Shown in pieces: positions 43,918 to 55,800 of a stretch of 64,000 bases of DNA. The notes under the pieces are model-generated. The model was not told where the DNA came from. It was given only the letters and a program-made list of their open reading frames with translations, and did not search any database. The DNA lies in assembly GCA_947044405.1 (NCBI GenBank), contig CAMRHE010000167.1:2277001-2341000 (forward strand). The letters run 5' to 3'. The position numbers and the translations under genes were made by a program. The stretch's first letter is position 1. Each line of letters opens with the position of its first letter. Origin of the DNA: Leptodactylus fallax (taxonomy: Eukaryota > Chordata > Amphibia > Anura > Leptodactylidae).

Positions 43918-45331
43918 GTGCACTCCCTACCTGGTCTGTTCTCCGCGAAGCCCGGGAGAACTGACCAGGCCATTCACCATGTGGATACCGGGAATCATGC
44001 CCATATCCGGCGGTCGCCATATCGTGTCTCCTCGGAGGTACAGGTCCAGATGCGCAAGGAGATTGACGAGATGCTGGAACTGGGGGTGATTCATCCCCCT
44101 CACAGTGCATGGGCTTCACCTGTGGTTCTTGTGCCCAAAAAGGACCGGACCACCCGGTTCTGTGTAGACTACAGGGAACTTAATGCGGTTACAGTCGACG
44201 ATGCGTACCCCATGCCGCACATCGACGACATGCTTGACCGGTTAGGTGAGGCCCAGTACTTGTCCATCATGGACTTGAGTCGGGGATACTGGCAGATTCC
44301 CCCTGTCCCCTCAGGCACAGGAGCGATCGGCCTTTATCACCCCTTTCGGACTGTACGAGTCCACTGTCATGCCATTCGGCATGAAGAATGCCCCTGCCAC
44401 TTTCCAGCGGATGGTCAACTCCCTACTGACGGGATGCGAAGAGTTTGCCACTACGTACCTGGATGACATTGCCGTCTTCAGCTCCACTTGGGAGGAACAC
44501 CTACAGCACCTGACGCAGGTGCTGGGGCGGATCCACAGTGCGGGCTTGACCATCAAACCCGGAAAAGTGTCAGCTGGGCATGCGCGAGGTCCAATACCTG
44601 GGACTCCGGGTAGGTGGGGGAACCCTGAAACCAGAACCTGAAAAGCTGGATGTAATCACGTCCTGGCCAACCCCCCGGACCAAGCGACAGGTGATGTCTT
44701 TCCTGGGTACGGCAGGGTACTATAGGAAGTTCGTACCGAACTATAGAGCTCTGGCTGCCCCCTTGACGGACCTCACCAAGAAGTTGCCGCAAACTGTCCA
44801 GTGGACGGATGCTTGTGAGTGCTCCTTCCAGGCCCTGAAAGCGGCCCTGGCGAACGCACCTGTACTTCAGGCGTACGATGAGTCACGTCCGCTTGTGCTA
44901 CAGACAGACGCCAGCACCTACGGACTCGGTGCCGTACTGAGCCAGCTTGATTCAGCGGGGCAAGAGCACCCGGTGCAGTACCTCAGCCGAAAGCTACTGC
45001 CGCGGGAGGTGGCCTGCGCCACAGTGGAGAAGGAATGCCTAGCAATTGTTTGGGCCTTGCAGCATCTGCAGCCTTACTTGTATGGGCGCCACTTCACCGT
45101 GGTGACGGATCACAACCCTCTGATCTGGATCAAACGTGTTGCAGGTCAGAATGGACGGTTGTTACGTTGGAGCCTGGTGCTGCAGCAATACAACTATGAC
45201 ATCCGGCACAAGCCTGGCCAGGCCCATGGCAATGCCGATGGCCTGTCCCGGCGGGGTGAGGCTGCGGAGGTGCGGGTGGAAGAGGAACGGAGGCTCCTCC
45301 TTCCCCCCGGACACGCTCTAAAAGGGGGAGG
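43918..45331 (+). pseudogene. Gmr1-like reverse transcriptase and RNase H
   Basis: Begins in a different frame from the integrase. RT blocks are EMLELGVIHPPHSAWASPVV near 44070, CVDYRELNAV near 44163, then a frame change near 44310, MPFGMKNAPATFQRM near 44369, the catalytic YLDDIAVFSSTW near 44457 and another frame change near 44560. GTAGYYRKFVPNY near 44705 leads to RNase H with LQTDASTYGLGAVLSQ near 44900, EKECLAIVWALQ near 45030 and TDHNPLIWIKR near 45105. It ends before a purine tract, AAAAGGGGGAGG, at about 45320-45331. At least two frameshifts make it non-functional. Confidence 0.92.
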
Positions 45332-45934
45332 TGTGAAGAACCGACCCTCAGTTTTATATCTTTCTTGGAAGTGTGTTTTTACTTGCTCATGTCAGTCCTC
45401 CCCCCACTTGTTGGAATGTTGTGCTTAAGTTGAGACCAGATGGTGATGGGAGAGAGTGGTACGGTGACCTTAACTTCACCCATCCCTCCCCGCAGCCTAG
45501 GAAGGTACCCATCTGTCCGAGGATTCTGCAAAGGAGGGAGAAGGAGGGCTGGCTGGGGGGAGGTGAAGGGTGTAGCTGGGGAGGGTCTCACACTAAGGTA
45601 GAGAGAGGTCTTTTGTCTGTGTGTGGAGCCTGAAAGAGACACAGCTAAGACAGAGCTGGGCTCAGGTATTATTCTATATTTATTCCCATTTTTGTTTTAT
45701 GTGCTGTATCATCGCACTTTTGCTTGTATGTTTATGCTTGATCATATTAATATTGTATATTTCTGTATATGCTATTAATTAGTACCGACCCACTCGGGTT
45801 ATTAAATATATAAAATTTATACAGCTCGTTTCATTCTATCCTACGAACTCTGTCCGCTCACGGGTTGTGAGTGGAAGGTTTAGAAGGGTGATCGCAGGTA
45901 CGCCAGGAGGCTTGGCAAGGCGATATTCTTCACA
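45332..45934 (+). mobile_element. 3' LTR of the Gmr1-like element (603 bp)
   Basis: Starts TGTGAAGAACCGACC directly after the purine tract and ends GATATTCTTCACA. The termini TGTGAAGAA/TTCTTCACA are a perfect 9-bp inverted pair. It is followed at once by CGAAG (45935-45939), the second copy of the target duplication. It includes an ATTAAATATATAAAATTTAT stretch near 45799 that could serve as TATA or polyadenylation signal. Confidence 0.95.
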
Positions 45935-46008
45935 CGAAGGTATACAAAGAATCCAACAAAAAGAATAATTGTGACATGCTCATTCCATGTCCATAAGGAA
46001 AGTGCCAT
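45935..46008 (-). CDS. bdh1: bdh1 exon 1, probable first coding exon, interrupted at its 3' edge
   Basis: On the minus strand, ATG at 46008 starts MALSLWTWNEHVTIILFVGF followed by FVYLR, 24 codons plus two bases (CG). The CG joins the first base of exon 2 as an arginine codon. The six exons then sum to 1014 coding bases, a 337-residue protein close to the 343 of human BDH1. The start is hydrophobic, more like a signal anchor than a typical Arg-rich presequence, so an alternative first exon elsewhere is possible. The frame is open upstream to 46161. The Gmr1-like element follows immediately: exon 1 ends in CTTCG, the duplicated target, and the GT donor now lies 6.3 kb away, after the second CTTCG. 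Confidence 0.6.
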
Positions 46009-46161
46009 TCTCTCCAAGAAGAACTGCCATACAGGCTTCACACAAGCCAGATGCTGACTACAGACTTGAAATTTTTGTAGACAGATCTGCCTATTTTCAC
46101 TGCATGGTTTAATTTTTTCCACACTGGGGTTGTCTCTGGAAATAGTTTCTGAGCATTTCAA

Positions 46162-46546
46162 GAAGACATATTATAAAAGTATCATAGATCCTTTTTGTAT
46201 CAAGACGTCAAGGGACAGTGGCTATATGTGCATTCCCTCTAGTTTCAGAGAAATGTCAGTGCTCACGCTCTCACTGATACGTGGCCTCCTCCCCATGGGC
46301 ACTTGGTGCCAAGCTTGGAACAAGATTCAACTGATTCTGTGAATAGTTGGGACCCCCAATGTACTGACAGCGCTGTGTTCAGCTTGTTATCATCAGGAAC
46401 AAAACTTCAGACGGGGTAGGTGTTGAACATTCAGAATTACCATCTACCCCTTCTGAAGTTCTACTCAGTGGGGTCGGTATTGGTCCCACATCTTTTTCTC
46501 AGTTTTCAGCCAGTGGAAGAACTACCGCCATAGCAAAATGCAACTG
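46162..46546. other. Region upstream of bdh1 exon 1
   Basis: Candidate 5' UTR or promoter side of bdh1. I see no clear TATA box or CpG island. A short inverted repeat (ACTTCAGACGGGGTAG / CTACCCCTTCTGAAGT) lies near 46405-46463. Confidence 0.4.
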
Positions 46547-46923
46547 CTATTATTATACTACAGTATAATGAGCAGAGGCCCAGAGGAGCCATTAAACATA
46601 ACTAACATTCTTACTCACCTCTCCTGGGCTCCGGTGTGGATCTTTGGGCCTCAGACATCAGAGACCGCTGATGCGTGTAAAATGGTCTCAGAGGTTAAGT
46701 GGGTAACGCTGGCATTATTTTGTGTCGTGAAGTTGGTGTGACCCATGTGACTACCGAAACCCAATTATAGTCCTCAGCGGTCTGTGACATCATTCTAGAG
46801 GCCCAAAGACCTGTGCCGGAGCCCAAGAGAGGTAACACTGTTGTTAATTAGATTTACTCAGCTCCTCTGGGCCACCGTTCATTATATTCTGGGGTCTGAA
46901 GAGACCCAAGAGTATAATAATAG
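46547..46923. mobile_element. Inverted-repeat MITE related to the intron 4 element
   Basis: CTATTATTATACTACAGTAT, then GAGCAGAGGCCCAGAGGAGC on the left, pairs with GCTCCTCTGGGCCACCGTTC, then AGTATAATAATAG on the right. An inner pair CTCCTGGGCTCCGG / CCGGAGCCCAAGAGAGG strengthens it. The same modules occur at about 36450-36560. Confidence 0.65.
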
Positions 46924-46994
46924 TTTTAGGGTGGCAAACCCCAAATATTTTTGGTTCGGCCAAACCTGAATTTTTTGCAAAATTCATAACGAAC

Positions 46995-47172
46995 ACCATA
47001 GAGGCCACTAGGAACATTATATTGTGTGGAGGAGTCACTATGAGACAATATGCTGTGTGGAGAGATGTTATGAGACATTATACAGTATGGAGGCCACTAT
47101 GGGACAATATCCTGTGTGGAGGGGCCACTATAGGACATTTTACTGTGTTGAGGGGCCACTGTGGGACATTAT
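46995..47172. repeat. Minisatellite of ~31-bp units
   Basis: About six diverged copies of GGACATTATACTGTGTGGAG followed by GGGCCACTATG. It is followed at 47176 by a single TTAAAGGGGTTGTCTAGG terminus of a T2-type MITE with no visible partner. Confidence 0.75.
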
Positions 47173-47400
47173 TCTTAAAGGGGTTGTCTAGGTCCAGAAG
47201 GGCCTGGGGCAGGTGGCAGGCTAAAGTCATTAGCACTTACTATGTGGTGTCCTGTAAAGGAGGCAGCAAACTGTATGTGGGCTAATAAGGAGGCAATATA
47301 CAGTGGGGTGGGGGATTAGTTAGGGCTTTATACCATGTTGGACCAGAAAAAAAGAATGTTCTATCGTGTGAGGGCCAGTAAAATTAAAATTGGGGCTACT
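47173..47400. other. Intergenic DNA with a single T2-type MITE end
   Basis: TTAAAGGGGTTGTC near 47176 matches the terminus of the MITE at 2487. No second end found. Confidence 0.4.
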
Positions 47401-47401
47401 T

Positions 47402-47417
47402 TATATATATATAATTT

Positions 47418-47454
<37 letters not shown>

Positions 47455-47463
47455 TTATTTATA
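47402..47463. repeat. AT microsatellite at the 3' end of an L2-type LINE
   Basis: ATAATTTTTTATTTATATAT is duplicated around an alternating TA run and leads into the LINE 3' tail. Confidence 0.75.
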
Positions 47464-49985
47464 TAGCGCCAACATATTCTGCAGCACTGTACAATTTGTA
47501 GGGTTCAAGTACTGACAAAAAAGATACATTACAAAGAAATATTCAATTCACACACTGGGACTGAGGGCCCTTCTCGCAAGAGCTTACAATCTATGAGGTA
47601 GAGGGGGTGACACAAGAGGTAGCAGGGGCGGCAACAGACGTAGCATTGCTTGTACAATAGTCAGACAATTTTGTGATATAGGTTACTGTCATTACACATA
47701 TATAAAGCTGTATGAGCCGTCACCAGTCGTGTCCTTTAACGTGCAGATGGTGCCTGGACATATAAAGTTAGTCTGATACGGCATCGTATCCTATGAGGTA
47801 ATGTGGGAGCATGAACAGGGGGTACGTTTTCGGGATTCTAGCTACGGAAGGGTTTACATTAGGAGTTGTGATAGGCTTGTCTGAAAAGATATGTCTTTAG
47901 ATTACGCTTGAAGCTGTGGAAATTGGGGGTTAATCTGATAGTCCGGGACAGAGCATTCCAGAGAAGTGGTGCAACTCGGGAGAAGTCTTGTATACGAGCG
48001 TGGGAGGTTCTGATAATAGAGGATGTTAGTCTTAGGTCATTGAGTGAACGGAGAGTACGGGTTGGGCGATAGACAGAGATGAGGGAGGAAATGTAGGGAG
48101 GTGTAGCATTATGGAGAGCCTTGTGAATGAGGGTGATAAGTTTATATTGTATTCTGCATTGAATAGGCAGCCAATGTAGTGACTGGCACAGACCGGAGGC
48201 ATCGCTGTAGCGTGTAGACTGATAGATGAGCCTGGCCGCCACACTCAGAATAGATTGTAGAGGGGAGAGTTTAGTAAGGGGAAGACCGATTAGTAAGGAG
48301 TTACAGTAGTCAAGGCGAGAGTGAATCAGGGCAACAATAAGTGTCTTTAGTGTATTTGTGGTAAGGAAAGGGCAGATTCTGGAGATGTTTTTGAGGTGGA
48401 GATGACATGAACGTGCGAATGATTGGATATGGGGGGTGAAGGAAAGGTCTGAGTCAAACAAAACCCTGAGGCAGCGGGCATACTGCCTAGGAGTTATGGT
48501 AAGGGCAGAGACTGCAATGGAGATATCAGGGACAGATCTATTAGATGGTGGAAACAGCAGTAGTTCAGTCTTTGAGAGATTCAGTTTCAGATAGAGCGAA
48601 GACATGATATTTGAGACAGCAGAGAGGCAATCACTGGTGTTCTGTATTAGTGCAGGGGTGATGTCACGGGATGACGTATATAATTGGGTGTCATCAGCAT
48701 AAAGGTGGTACCGGAAGCCAAATCTAGTGATGGTTTGTCCAATGGGGGCTGTGTAGAGGGAGAAGAGCAGGGGACCTAGGACCGAGCCGTGAGGAACCCC
48801 AACGGCAAGGGGAAGAAGCAGAGCCCGCAAATGATACACAGAAAGTGCGGTCAGAGAGATAAGAGGAGAACCAGGAGAGAGCAGTGTTTGTGAGGCCGAG
48901 AGAACGGAGAATAGTGAGGAGGAGTTGATGGTCAACAGTGTCAAATGCTGCTGAGAGATCTAGAAGAATAAGAAGAGAGTAGTCACCTTCGGATTTATCC
49001 GTCAGGAGATCACTGGAGACTTTTGTGAGGGCTGTTTCAGTAGAGTGCAGAGTGCGGAAGCCAGATTGTAAGGGGTCAAGAAGAGAGTTAGCAGAAAGAT
49101 AGCGGATTAAATGAGAATAGACTAAGCGTTCCAAGATTTTGGAGATAAAAGGAAGGTTAGAGACAGGTCGATAGTTAGCAGCACAGGACGGGTCAACGGA
49201 GGATTTCTTCAGTAGTGGGGTTATGACAGAATGTTTGAGAGAGGATTGGAAAATTCCAGAAGAGAGAGAAAGGTTAAATATTTTAGTAAGTTAAGTCGTG
49301 ACGGCAGGAGACAGAGACTGGAGAAGGTGTGAGGGGAAAGGGTCACTACTACAGGTTGTAGGGCGAGAAGAAGAAAGTATCTGAGATACTTCCTCCTCTG
49401 TAACAGGTTCAAAAGATGTGAATGAACAGTCTGAAGTGCGGCTGGTGAGGGGATAAGTGCCATCTGGGGATTGGGCAGTTATTTCCTGACGGATCTTATC
49501 AATTTTATCATGGAAATAAGTGGCCAGGTCATCTGCGCTAAGGTCTGTGAATGGCATCTGCACCTTGGGAGTGAGTAAGTAGTGAAAAGTTTCAAATAGC
49601 CTTTTAGGGTTACAGGAGAGAGAGAAGAGATGAGGGCGGTGAAATAGTCTTGTTTGGCTAGGTGAAGGGCAGAATTATAGGTTTTAAGCATAAATTTAAA
49701 GTGGAGGAAGTCTGCAGGTGTACGTGATTTTCTCCTCAGACGTTCAGCACACCTAGAGCACTGCTGAAGAAAACGTGTCTGTGGTGTGTGCCAGGGTTGC
49801 TGCCTCCTGCGTCTAACCTTTCAAGTGGAGGGGGGAGCCGCCTCATCCAATGCACTCTTAAGGGTTTCATTATAGTGACTGGTGGCGAGATTGGGGCAGG
49901 ACAGTTTATTACAACTGTGGCAATTATGGGGTCTCCATAGCTCCCAGTGCCACCATTTGCTGTAGGGCGCTTTGTGTATGGCACT
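47456..49985 (-). mobile_element. L2/CR1-type LINE
   Basis: On the minus strand the element runs from about 49985 to a 3' tail at 47456-47600 (TATAGCGCCAACATATTCTG and GAGCTTACAATCTATGAG in plus orientation). It has no recognisable 5' UTR or endonuclease start. Its coding part is in several frames and is described next. Confidence 0.85.
47859..49691 (-). pseudogene. L2/CR1-type reverse transcriptase
   Basis: Upstream pieces (49691-49291) include LSADDLATYFHDKIDKIRQE, the linker between endonuclease and RT. The piece at 49134-48724 has LLDPLQSGFRTLHSTETAL and [15 protein letters not shown], which carries the first catalytic Asp. The longest frame (361 codons, 48944-47859) has [19 protein letters not shown], the catalytic [10 protein letters not shown], and the C-terminal [17 protein letters not shown] and [17 protein letters not shown] blocks. 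The Q of the usual PQGSVLGP motif is H here. Frame changes near 48900 and 49290 inactivate it. Confidence 0.88.
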
Positions 49986-51694
49986 ATTTATCTCTGTAGT
50001 ACAGTATTAGGGGGCACAGCAGGCACAGTGTTAGAGGTAGCAGCAGGATGAAACTGTTAGGATATGTTCCTCTTCCCTTTCTGGCCCTCCAGCTTTCTGC
50101 CGAAGCTTTCACTCGCTAACTAAGCTCAGGTGAATGGGCTTAATCAGTGGAGAGTCACGCACCGCGGTTCCTGCAGTTGAATCAGCTGTGGAATCTGTGG
50201 CAAGACAGAGCAGGACGCTTATTTTTTTCAACATCCTGCTTCACACTCTGCCTCCTACTGAATACAATGAGAGGCAGGTTCTAGGGCGGAATTTGGAGCT
50301 GATTTGGCAAAATCAGTGCCAAATTACACAGTCTGAACAAAATGGAAGGGATGGCTAGAAATAGCGTCCACTGGCTAAATGACAATGAGGAAAGAGAATG
50401 TCTGTAATCAGAGAAGATATCTGTGAGTAAGTGGATATATTAAGTATGTATTTTTCTGTTTCCTGTGAGTACATCTCATATGTACTGCTATTTGTGGTGC
50501 AGGGGCAAAAATTTGGTAATCTTTTCAGTATGTTGAGCTCCTCCTTCACTACAACATGCTACCTGCAGACTGGACAGTTTTTTCAGATAACATAATAAGA
50601 AGTCTATGAAAAAATCTAGAGAAGAAATGAAGGGGGCACTAACCCAGGCGTGGATTTTTTGATAAAAACATCCTTTTATTCAGTCCTAGATAAAAACATA
50701 TCCATAGGATTAGATAGGGAGAGAGGAACTGCACATAGAATGGCTAGGCAACCTCCATTTCGCGCAGGGCGCGCTTTTTCACACCTCAAGTATGCAGCAT
50801 ACTTGATTGTACTGCTCCACTTTGGGATTTATACTATATTTTAGGGGTACTGTGGACAGCTGTCCAGACCCTTGCCTCCTTGCTGTTGCATATTGGCAGT
50901 GGTTGGGAGAAACATCAACTGCTGTCCCTTTAGCGCCAATACATTACATTAGCAGCTGTGTAGACAGAAGGTAAAATTACTGATCCCTGCTGCTACTGTA
51001 ACGTTTCAGTGTTAAAGGGACAGCAGTGGCAGCTTCCTGGACTTCACAGAGGTGTTGGTGGTACTGAGTGCCAAATAAACAGCATATCATGTAGTGGCAA
51101 TCCAAAATAAATGGCTTTATTCAGCTTATAAATGGAACATATTACCCTTGCCAATGCTAATTATAGTTGTGCCAGCTGAAGACAGAGAGGGGTTCAGCTC
51201 AACTTATGTCAGAGACAGCATTTTGCAGATCACATGACAAAACACCCTATTTATCATTGTGTGTACAAAACCTGCACATGACCAGCAGAGATTTTGTTAG
51301 TGAAAATAAATATTTTAGAACCTCTATATTCTCCTACAGATCAGTTTATAAAATGAAAAGAGGTAGCATATACCATTGCTAAAGGAAATGTTTTCAATGA
51401 CATAAAAAAAGGTGATGAGTTCCTCTCTAAAAGTTATATAAGTAACTTTTTATAATTATTTTTAGCTTCTGTTGCACAGACTGTTAAATATGCACATTAA
51501 TATGTGTAAAGCTGTGACGTTAACACATTTTGGTTAGACATTACTCATGGCTGTACACCTACTGCTGGTTGCTAGGTAAAGTGAACTTTGCACATTTTGC
51601 CTTAGCTTATATATAAAGGAACCATCAGAATCACGGACTGGAGCCCCATTGTTCTTATAAAGAACTCCCACTCTTCTATCTCTTAAAAGGTTGG
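49986..51694. other. Intergenic DNA, no gene recognised
   Basis: Small frames (60-91 codons) lack domains. No clear repeat boundaries, apart from a palindrome-like GCGCAGGGCGCGC near 50762. Confidence 0.4.
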
Positions 51695-52351
51695 TGTAAC
51701 GTCTCTGCCGTTTCGGGTCTCGGCACCGCCCTCCGCTCGCACGCTGTGGCGAAGGAGGCGTGTTCAGTTTGGTTCTTTGTGTAAGTTTCTTGCTGCTCAG
51801 TCTGAACATGGTCCTAGTCAGTGTAATGGATTTCCGGCCCCACCCGTGTTCTGAACAGTTCTCTCTGGACGGTATAGAGTTAATCTCTTCCTGGCCTGTG
51901 TGATTGACAGCCTGTGTACCTATCAGGTCTGGGGGCTGGTCCCAGACTTTCTATAAACAGGTTGTCAGCCCTCACATAGTCGCCGGTTATTGCACTTGTG
52001 TTTGCCTGCTCTCTTTATTATATTCCTTACTACTCTGTTACTTGATTCTCTGACCCTTTGGCTTGCCTTTTGACTATTCTCTTGGATTTTGACTTTGTAC
52101 TGCATTGCTTGTTTGCTACCGACCCCTTGGCTTCCTGACCTCTCTTTTGTTGTTTGTTTTGACTTGTCCTGTTCTCTGTGTCACTTACCCAGTGTAGGGC
52201 GTGTCTTCTAGTTGTCCTTTTACCGTTTAGGGTAACTGAGGCAATAGGAAGGGACAGTGGCTGGGGTGAGATTAGGGCTCACTTGTCTCTGTCCTTCCTC
52301 CCAGACCGCTGCAGTAGTGTCAGGGTTGCTACGGTTGGCAAGACCCTTACA
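51695..52351 (+). mobile_element. Solo LTR (657 bp), 5-bp TSD GTTGG
   Basis: Bounded by TGTAACGTCTCTGCC and GACCCTTACA and flanked by GTTGG at 51690-51694 and 52352-52356. It is the same family as the antisense solo LTR at 5313-5896. There are no internal genes. Confidence 0.88.
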
Positions 52352-52356
52352 GTTGG

Positions 52357-53840
52357 TACTGAAAAGGACAGAGGCATTTCAGTGATGTGCTCTCCCATAG
52401 AGTAGTTGACTGCTTTAAATACGGTATCCCTTGAAAAACATTTATCACATGTCCTCTATACAGTTACATGCAAATATTACCAGACAGTACAAATTTCAAA
52501 AATTTCTTTTTAGGATAACTTGCTGCCTAGCCCATTCCTTCCATGATCCTTTCAATAGTGGAGTCTTGTCCGTATCCTGATTCCTGGCTCTTTGAGTAAA
52601 GGCCCTCTTAGCTGTGTAAGCTAGGTACATGTGCCCACACTGGGGGCCCTGAAGTGTGATTGAGAAGATGGGGCCCATGGATGAAGAACACCAGTTGACC
52701 TAATTCTGCACTTGGATGTCATCTCAGCCAACCAGTGTACCTACAGTATATAAAAATAAATCGGGTAGTTTCTTATATAATCTACCTCAGTACATTATAC
52801 TGATGTATAGCCCGGTTGAAATGCTGTATGGTGAGTGTCTGTATGAAGTACAAAGAGTACTGTGCCATGTCAGGGTGAGCTGGGGGCTTACCTGTTTACT
52901 TGTAGGAAAGGCTGAGTCTGTACAAAGCTGTAGGGGGTATGCTCCATAGACACTGAATTGAGCATCAGGGCATATGCCTGACTGTTACTCCATTTAAACA
53001 TCTACTCACTGTAGTCATGTGAGTCCCAGTGGCAGGGCACCCCACAATCATACATTTATCTGCAGCCCTATGTATTGCTGATAAATGTTCTTCATGGGAC
53101 ATCCTTTTCAGGCTTGCGACAGTAAGTGCCTGTGCACAATGAAATGAGTTACCGTTCCCACTAAAAAGTAACCGCAATTTGTGATGCTGTCGTCTGCAGA
53201 CACTTTCCGCAAGTTCCAAGAACTGTTCCAAGTTTCAACACTAGGCAGAAATATATCTGTTTGGAAAATATACTGCCATTCAATGGATGGGCATTCCAAA
53301 GGTGTGTAGAATAAATGGAGGACTCCTTCATGGCTACACTTGAGTGGTGAGTCTTCTGCAGTTCTTACCATCATACTAATTCAGTAATGCCAAGGGAATT
53401 GACCAGAATTAATAATATTAATCTTCTAAAATCCCATGGATAATTACTGGGCAGGAAGGACAATGTGGAGTAATTACTAATATGCCAATGGCCATGGCTT
53501 TGTAACGGGCAGCGGATTGTGGACTCGCTGTGCTACCAAACCAGTTTGTCTTAGGGCCACCTCTAAGGGTGTTGCCACAGCAGACTCCCCAGTTTTCCCC
53601 TTTAACTCTCATATGGGGATCTGGACTTCATTGTGGGGAGTCTGCCAGGTTGCTACCTCCTGAGGTGGTTCTGGTTTAGAAGCAACTGACCAGGCAGGTC
53701 CAGACTACGTTGTAGTGCACTACAGGGACAGGCAAAAATGCACAGAGTGAGTACAGGCTAAAATCAGGACAGACAGAATACATGTACAGGCTAAAAAACA
53801 GACAGGAGTCCAGGACTGGTAGTTAAGGTACAGGCTAGAA
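52357..53840. other. Intergenic DNA, no gene recognised
   Basis: No conserved exon or RNA gene found. A TGTAACGGGCAGCGG near 53501 looks like an LTR start but no matching end or target duplication could be fixed. Confidence 0.4.
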
Positions 53841-53998
53841 CAGGGGTCAGCAACCTTAGGCACTCCAGCTGCTGTGAAACTACAACTCTCAACATGCTCC
53901 ATTCACTTCCATAGGAGTTCCAAGAACAGCAGAGCAAGTATGTATGCTGGGAGTTGTAGTTTTACAACAGTTGGAGTGCCAAAGGTTGCCTACCGCTG
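53841..53998. mobile_element. Palindromic hAT MITE (158 bp)
   Basis: CAGGGGTCAGCAACCTTAGG, then CACTCCAGCTGCTGTGAAAC and TACAACTCTCAACATGC, pairs with GTATGCTGGGAGTTGTAGTT, then TTACAACAGTTGGAGTGCCA and AAGGTTGCCTACCGCTG. This is a common vertebrate hAT MITE. The flanking 8-mers GGCTAGAA and TGCTAAAA agree at six positions. Confidence 0.8.
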
Positions 53999-53999
53999 T

Positions 54000-55414
54000 G
54001 CTAAAACATCCAGAAAACAGAAGCCAGGTCAAAAACAGGAATCCAGGACAGGGCATCAGGACAGACAGCAGATGTACAAAAGAAGTCCAAAAGCCACAGG
54101 TTGCAGAGGTATAACAAAAATCTAAAGGCCACAGGTAGCAGAAATGCAAACACAGAGGAAGGACTACTCGTCCTTCCACTCATAATCAAACGACGGACAA
54201 TTATGTCCAACTAGTAACAGATGCATACATGGCAGAAGCCCAAAGGCCAATAATACAGAAATGTAGGACATGCATCCACACGGGCGAGCAGGGACTAGGA
54301 CATGGTTCAGATAAGGCAGATGTAGGGATGAGTGTCCAATCAAGGCAGGCAGACTATGGAATATTGCAGACATAGAGGGCGGAAGGACTTGTGTCCAAAG
54401 ACTTACAGACATGACTCTGGCATCAGACAAAAACATATCTCAGATATACAAACAGAAGGATAGCATGCATGTGTCCAAATAGATCATGAATAGGTAACAG
54501 AGACATTGCAAACAAGGGTGTGGCTACAGAAGCTGACTTTTATATACATAGGTGTACATCGATTGGCAGAAAGAAGCTTTGCAGGTCAACACATTAATCC
54601 CTAAAGAAACAGGAGCACTCTCACAGAGGTAGTCTGGCTGCTAGGTCTGCTGGGAAAGGTAGTACACTGGCAAGTGTTTGTTATAGTTTCAGTACAGTTC
54701 AGGAGTGTGTCTGTAACAAGCCCTGCACTTGGGTGTTCATGACCAGAACTGGTTTTAATACCCTGGGAGTTAACAATAAGGCTCTGTTCACATGTCGGAA
54801 TCTGCAGCTGATTTTGTGGTGAAATGTGCCCTAAAGTCAGCAGAAGATTCCACCCTGACAGAAAACAATGGGAGGCAGAGATCAGAGAAGGACACTGATA
54901 AATTGAGCATCCTGCTCTATCTTTCCAATGCTCAAAACTCCCACTGATAATCCCCATTCATTTAAGTCTAACCAGTGGCGGGAAAGCCGCAACTTCTTTT
55001 TCCATAACAGGGACCAGAAAAAATGATGAGGAATCCGAGATGGATGACCGCCTCAAATTCCTCTTCATTTTCCAATGTCTAAATGGGGCCTAAAAGTTTT
55101 CATTTCTAATTGTATGTCAGCACACAACACTCTTGCATGTTTGCTTGTCAAGTAAAGCACAAAAAGGTTCTAAGGCTAGGGACACACGGGTCAGATTCTG
55201 CACGGGATGTCCACAGTGGCCCGGCTTCCGCAAAATCCATCCAAAATCATCCGCTTTTTCTTGTTTAAATCTCATCTACTGCTGCACATCACAGCAGGTT
55301 AGCTGTTGGTGGTTTTGCATCTAACCCACAGCGAATATAACATATGTGTCCTTGTCCTAAACCACTTCATAAATGTGGAATTTGGTCTAAATTTCAGAAA
55401 GCAATAATAATCTA
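54000..55414. other. Intergenic DNA with degenerate repeats
   Basis: Repeated CAGGACAGACAG- and AAAGGCCACAGGTTGCAG-like phrases occur at 54040-54150. AAGGCTCTGTTCACATGTCG (54778) and a similar start near 55172 resemble single ends of GTTCACA-type MITEs. No gene seen. Confidence 0.4.
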
Positions 55415-55800
55415 TCCTTAGGATAAGATAGGTCATCAATATGCGATTGGTGGGGGTTCGACATCCAAGACCCCCATCGATCATCAGTTTCAGTTGAGTG
55501 CTGTAGCTTCTTCCATGTGCCAATGATGTCATGTTCATTGGTTACATGGTACAGTAGCAGCTCAATCCCATGCAAATGAATGGGACTGTCCTGAAATACC
55601 AAGCACAGTCCCTACCTAACGTACTGTGCTGTGCTTGGTATCTAGTAAAGAGGCAGCAGCAGTCACCTGAAAGCTGTGACCTGCTGAACCAGCTTAATGG
55701 TGGGGGTCTCAGGTATCAGTCCACTGATCACATATTGAAGACTTTTCGTAAAGATGACTAATCAATATGTACTTCCAGGTAAACCCCTGTGAATATAATA
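55415..55800. mobile_element. Decayed MITE of the intron 3 family
   Basis: TAGGATAAGATAGGTCATCA, then ATATGCGATTGGTGGGGGTT on the left, is mirrored imperfectly by GGTGGGGGTCTCAGGTATCA ... CTGATCACATATTGAAGA on the right. It is related to 37750-38160. Confidence 0.5.

Noticed and set aside
47859..48944. 361-codon frame as a host gene
   Set aside because: It contains the YADD reverse-transcriptase motif and L2/CR1 C-terminal blocks, so it is a LINE.
53501..54725. Possible LTR starting TGTAACGGGCAGCGG
   Set aside because: No convincing CA end or matching target duplication; candidates at the right side did not match.
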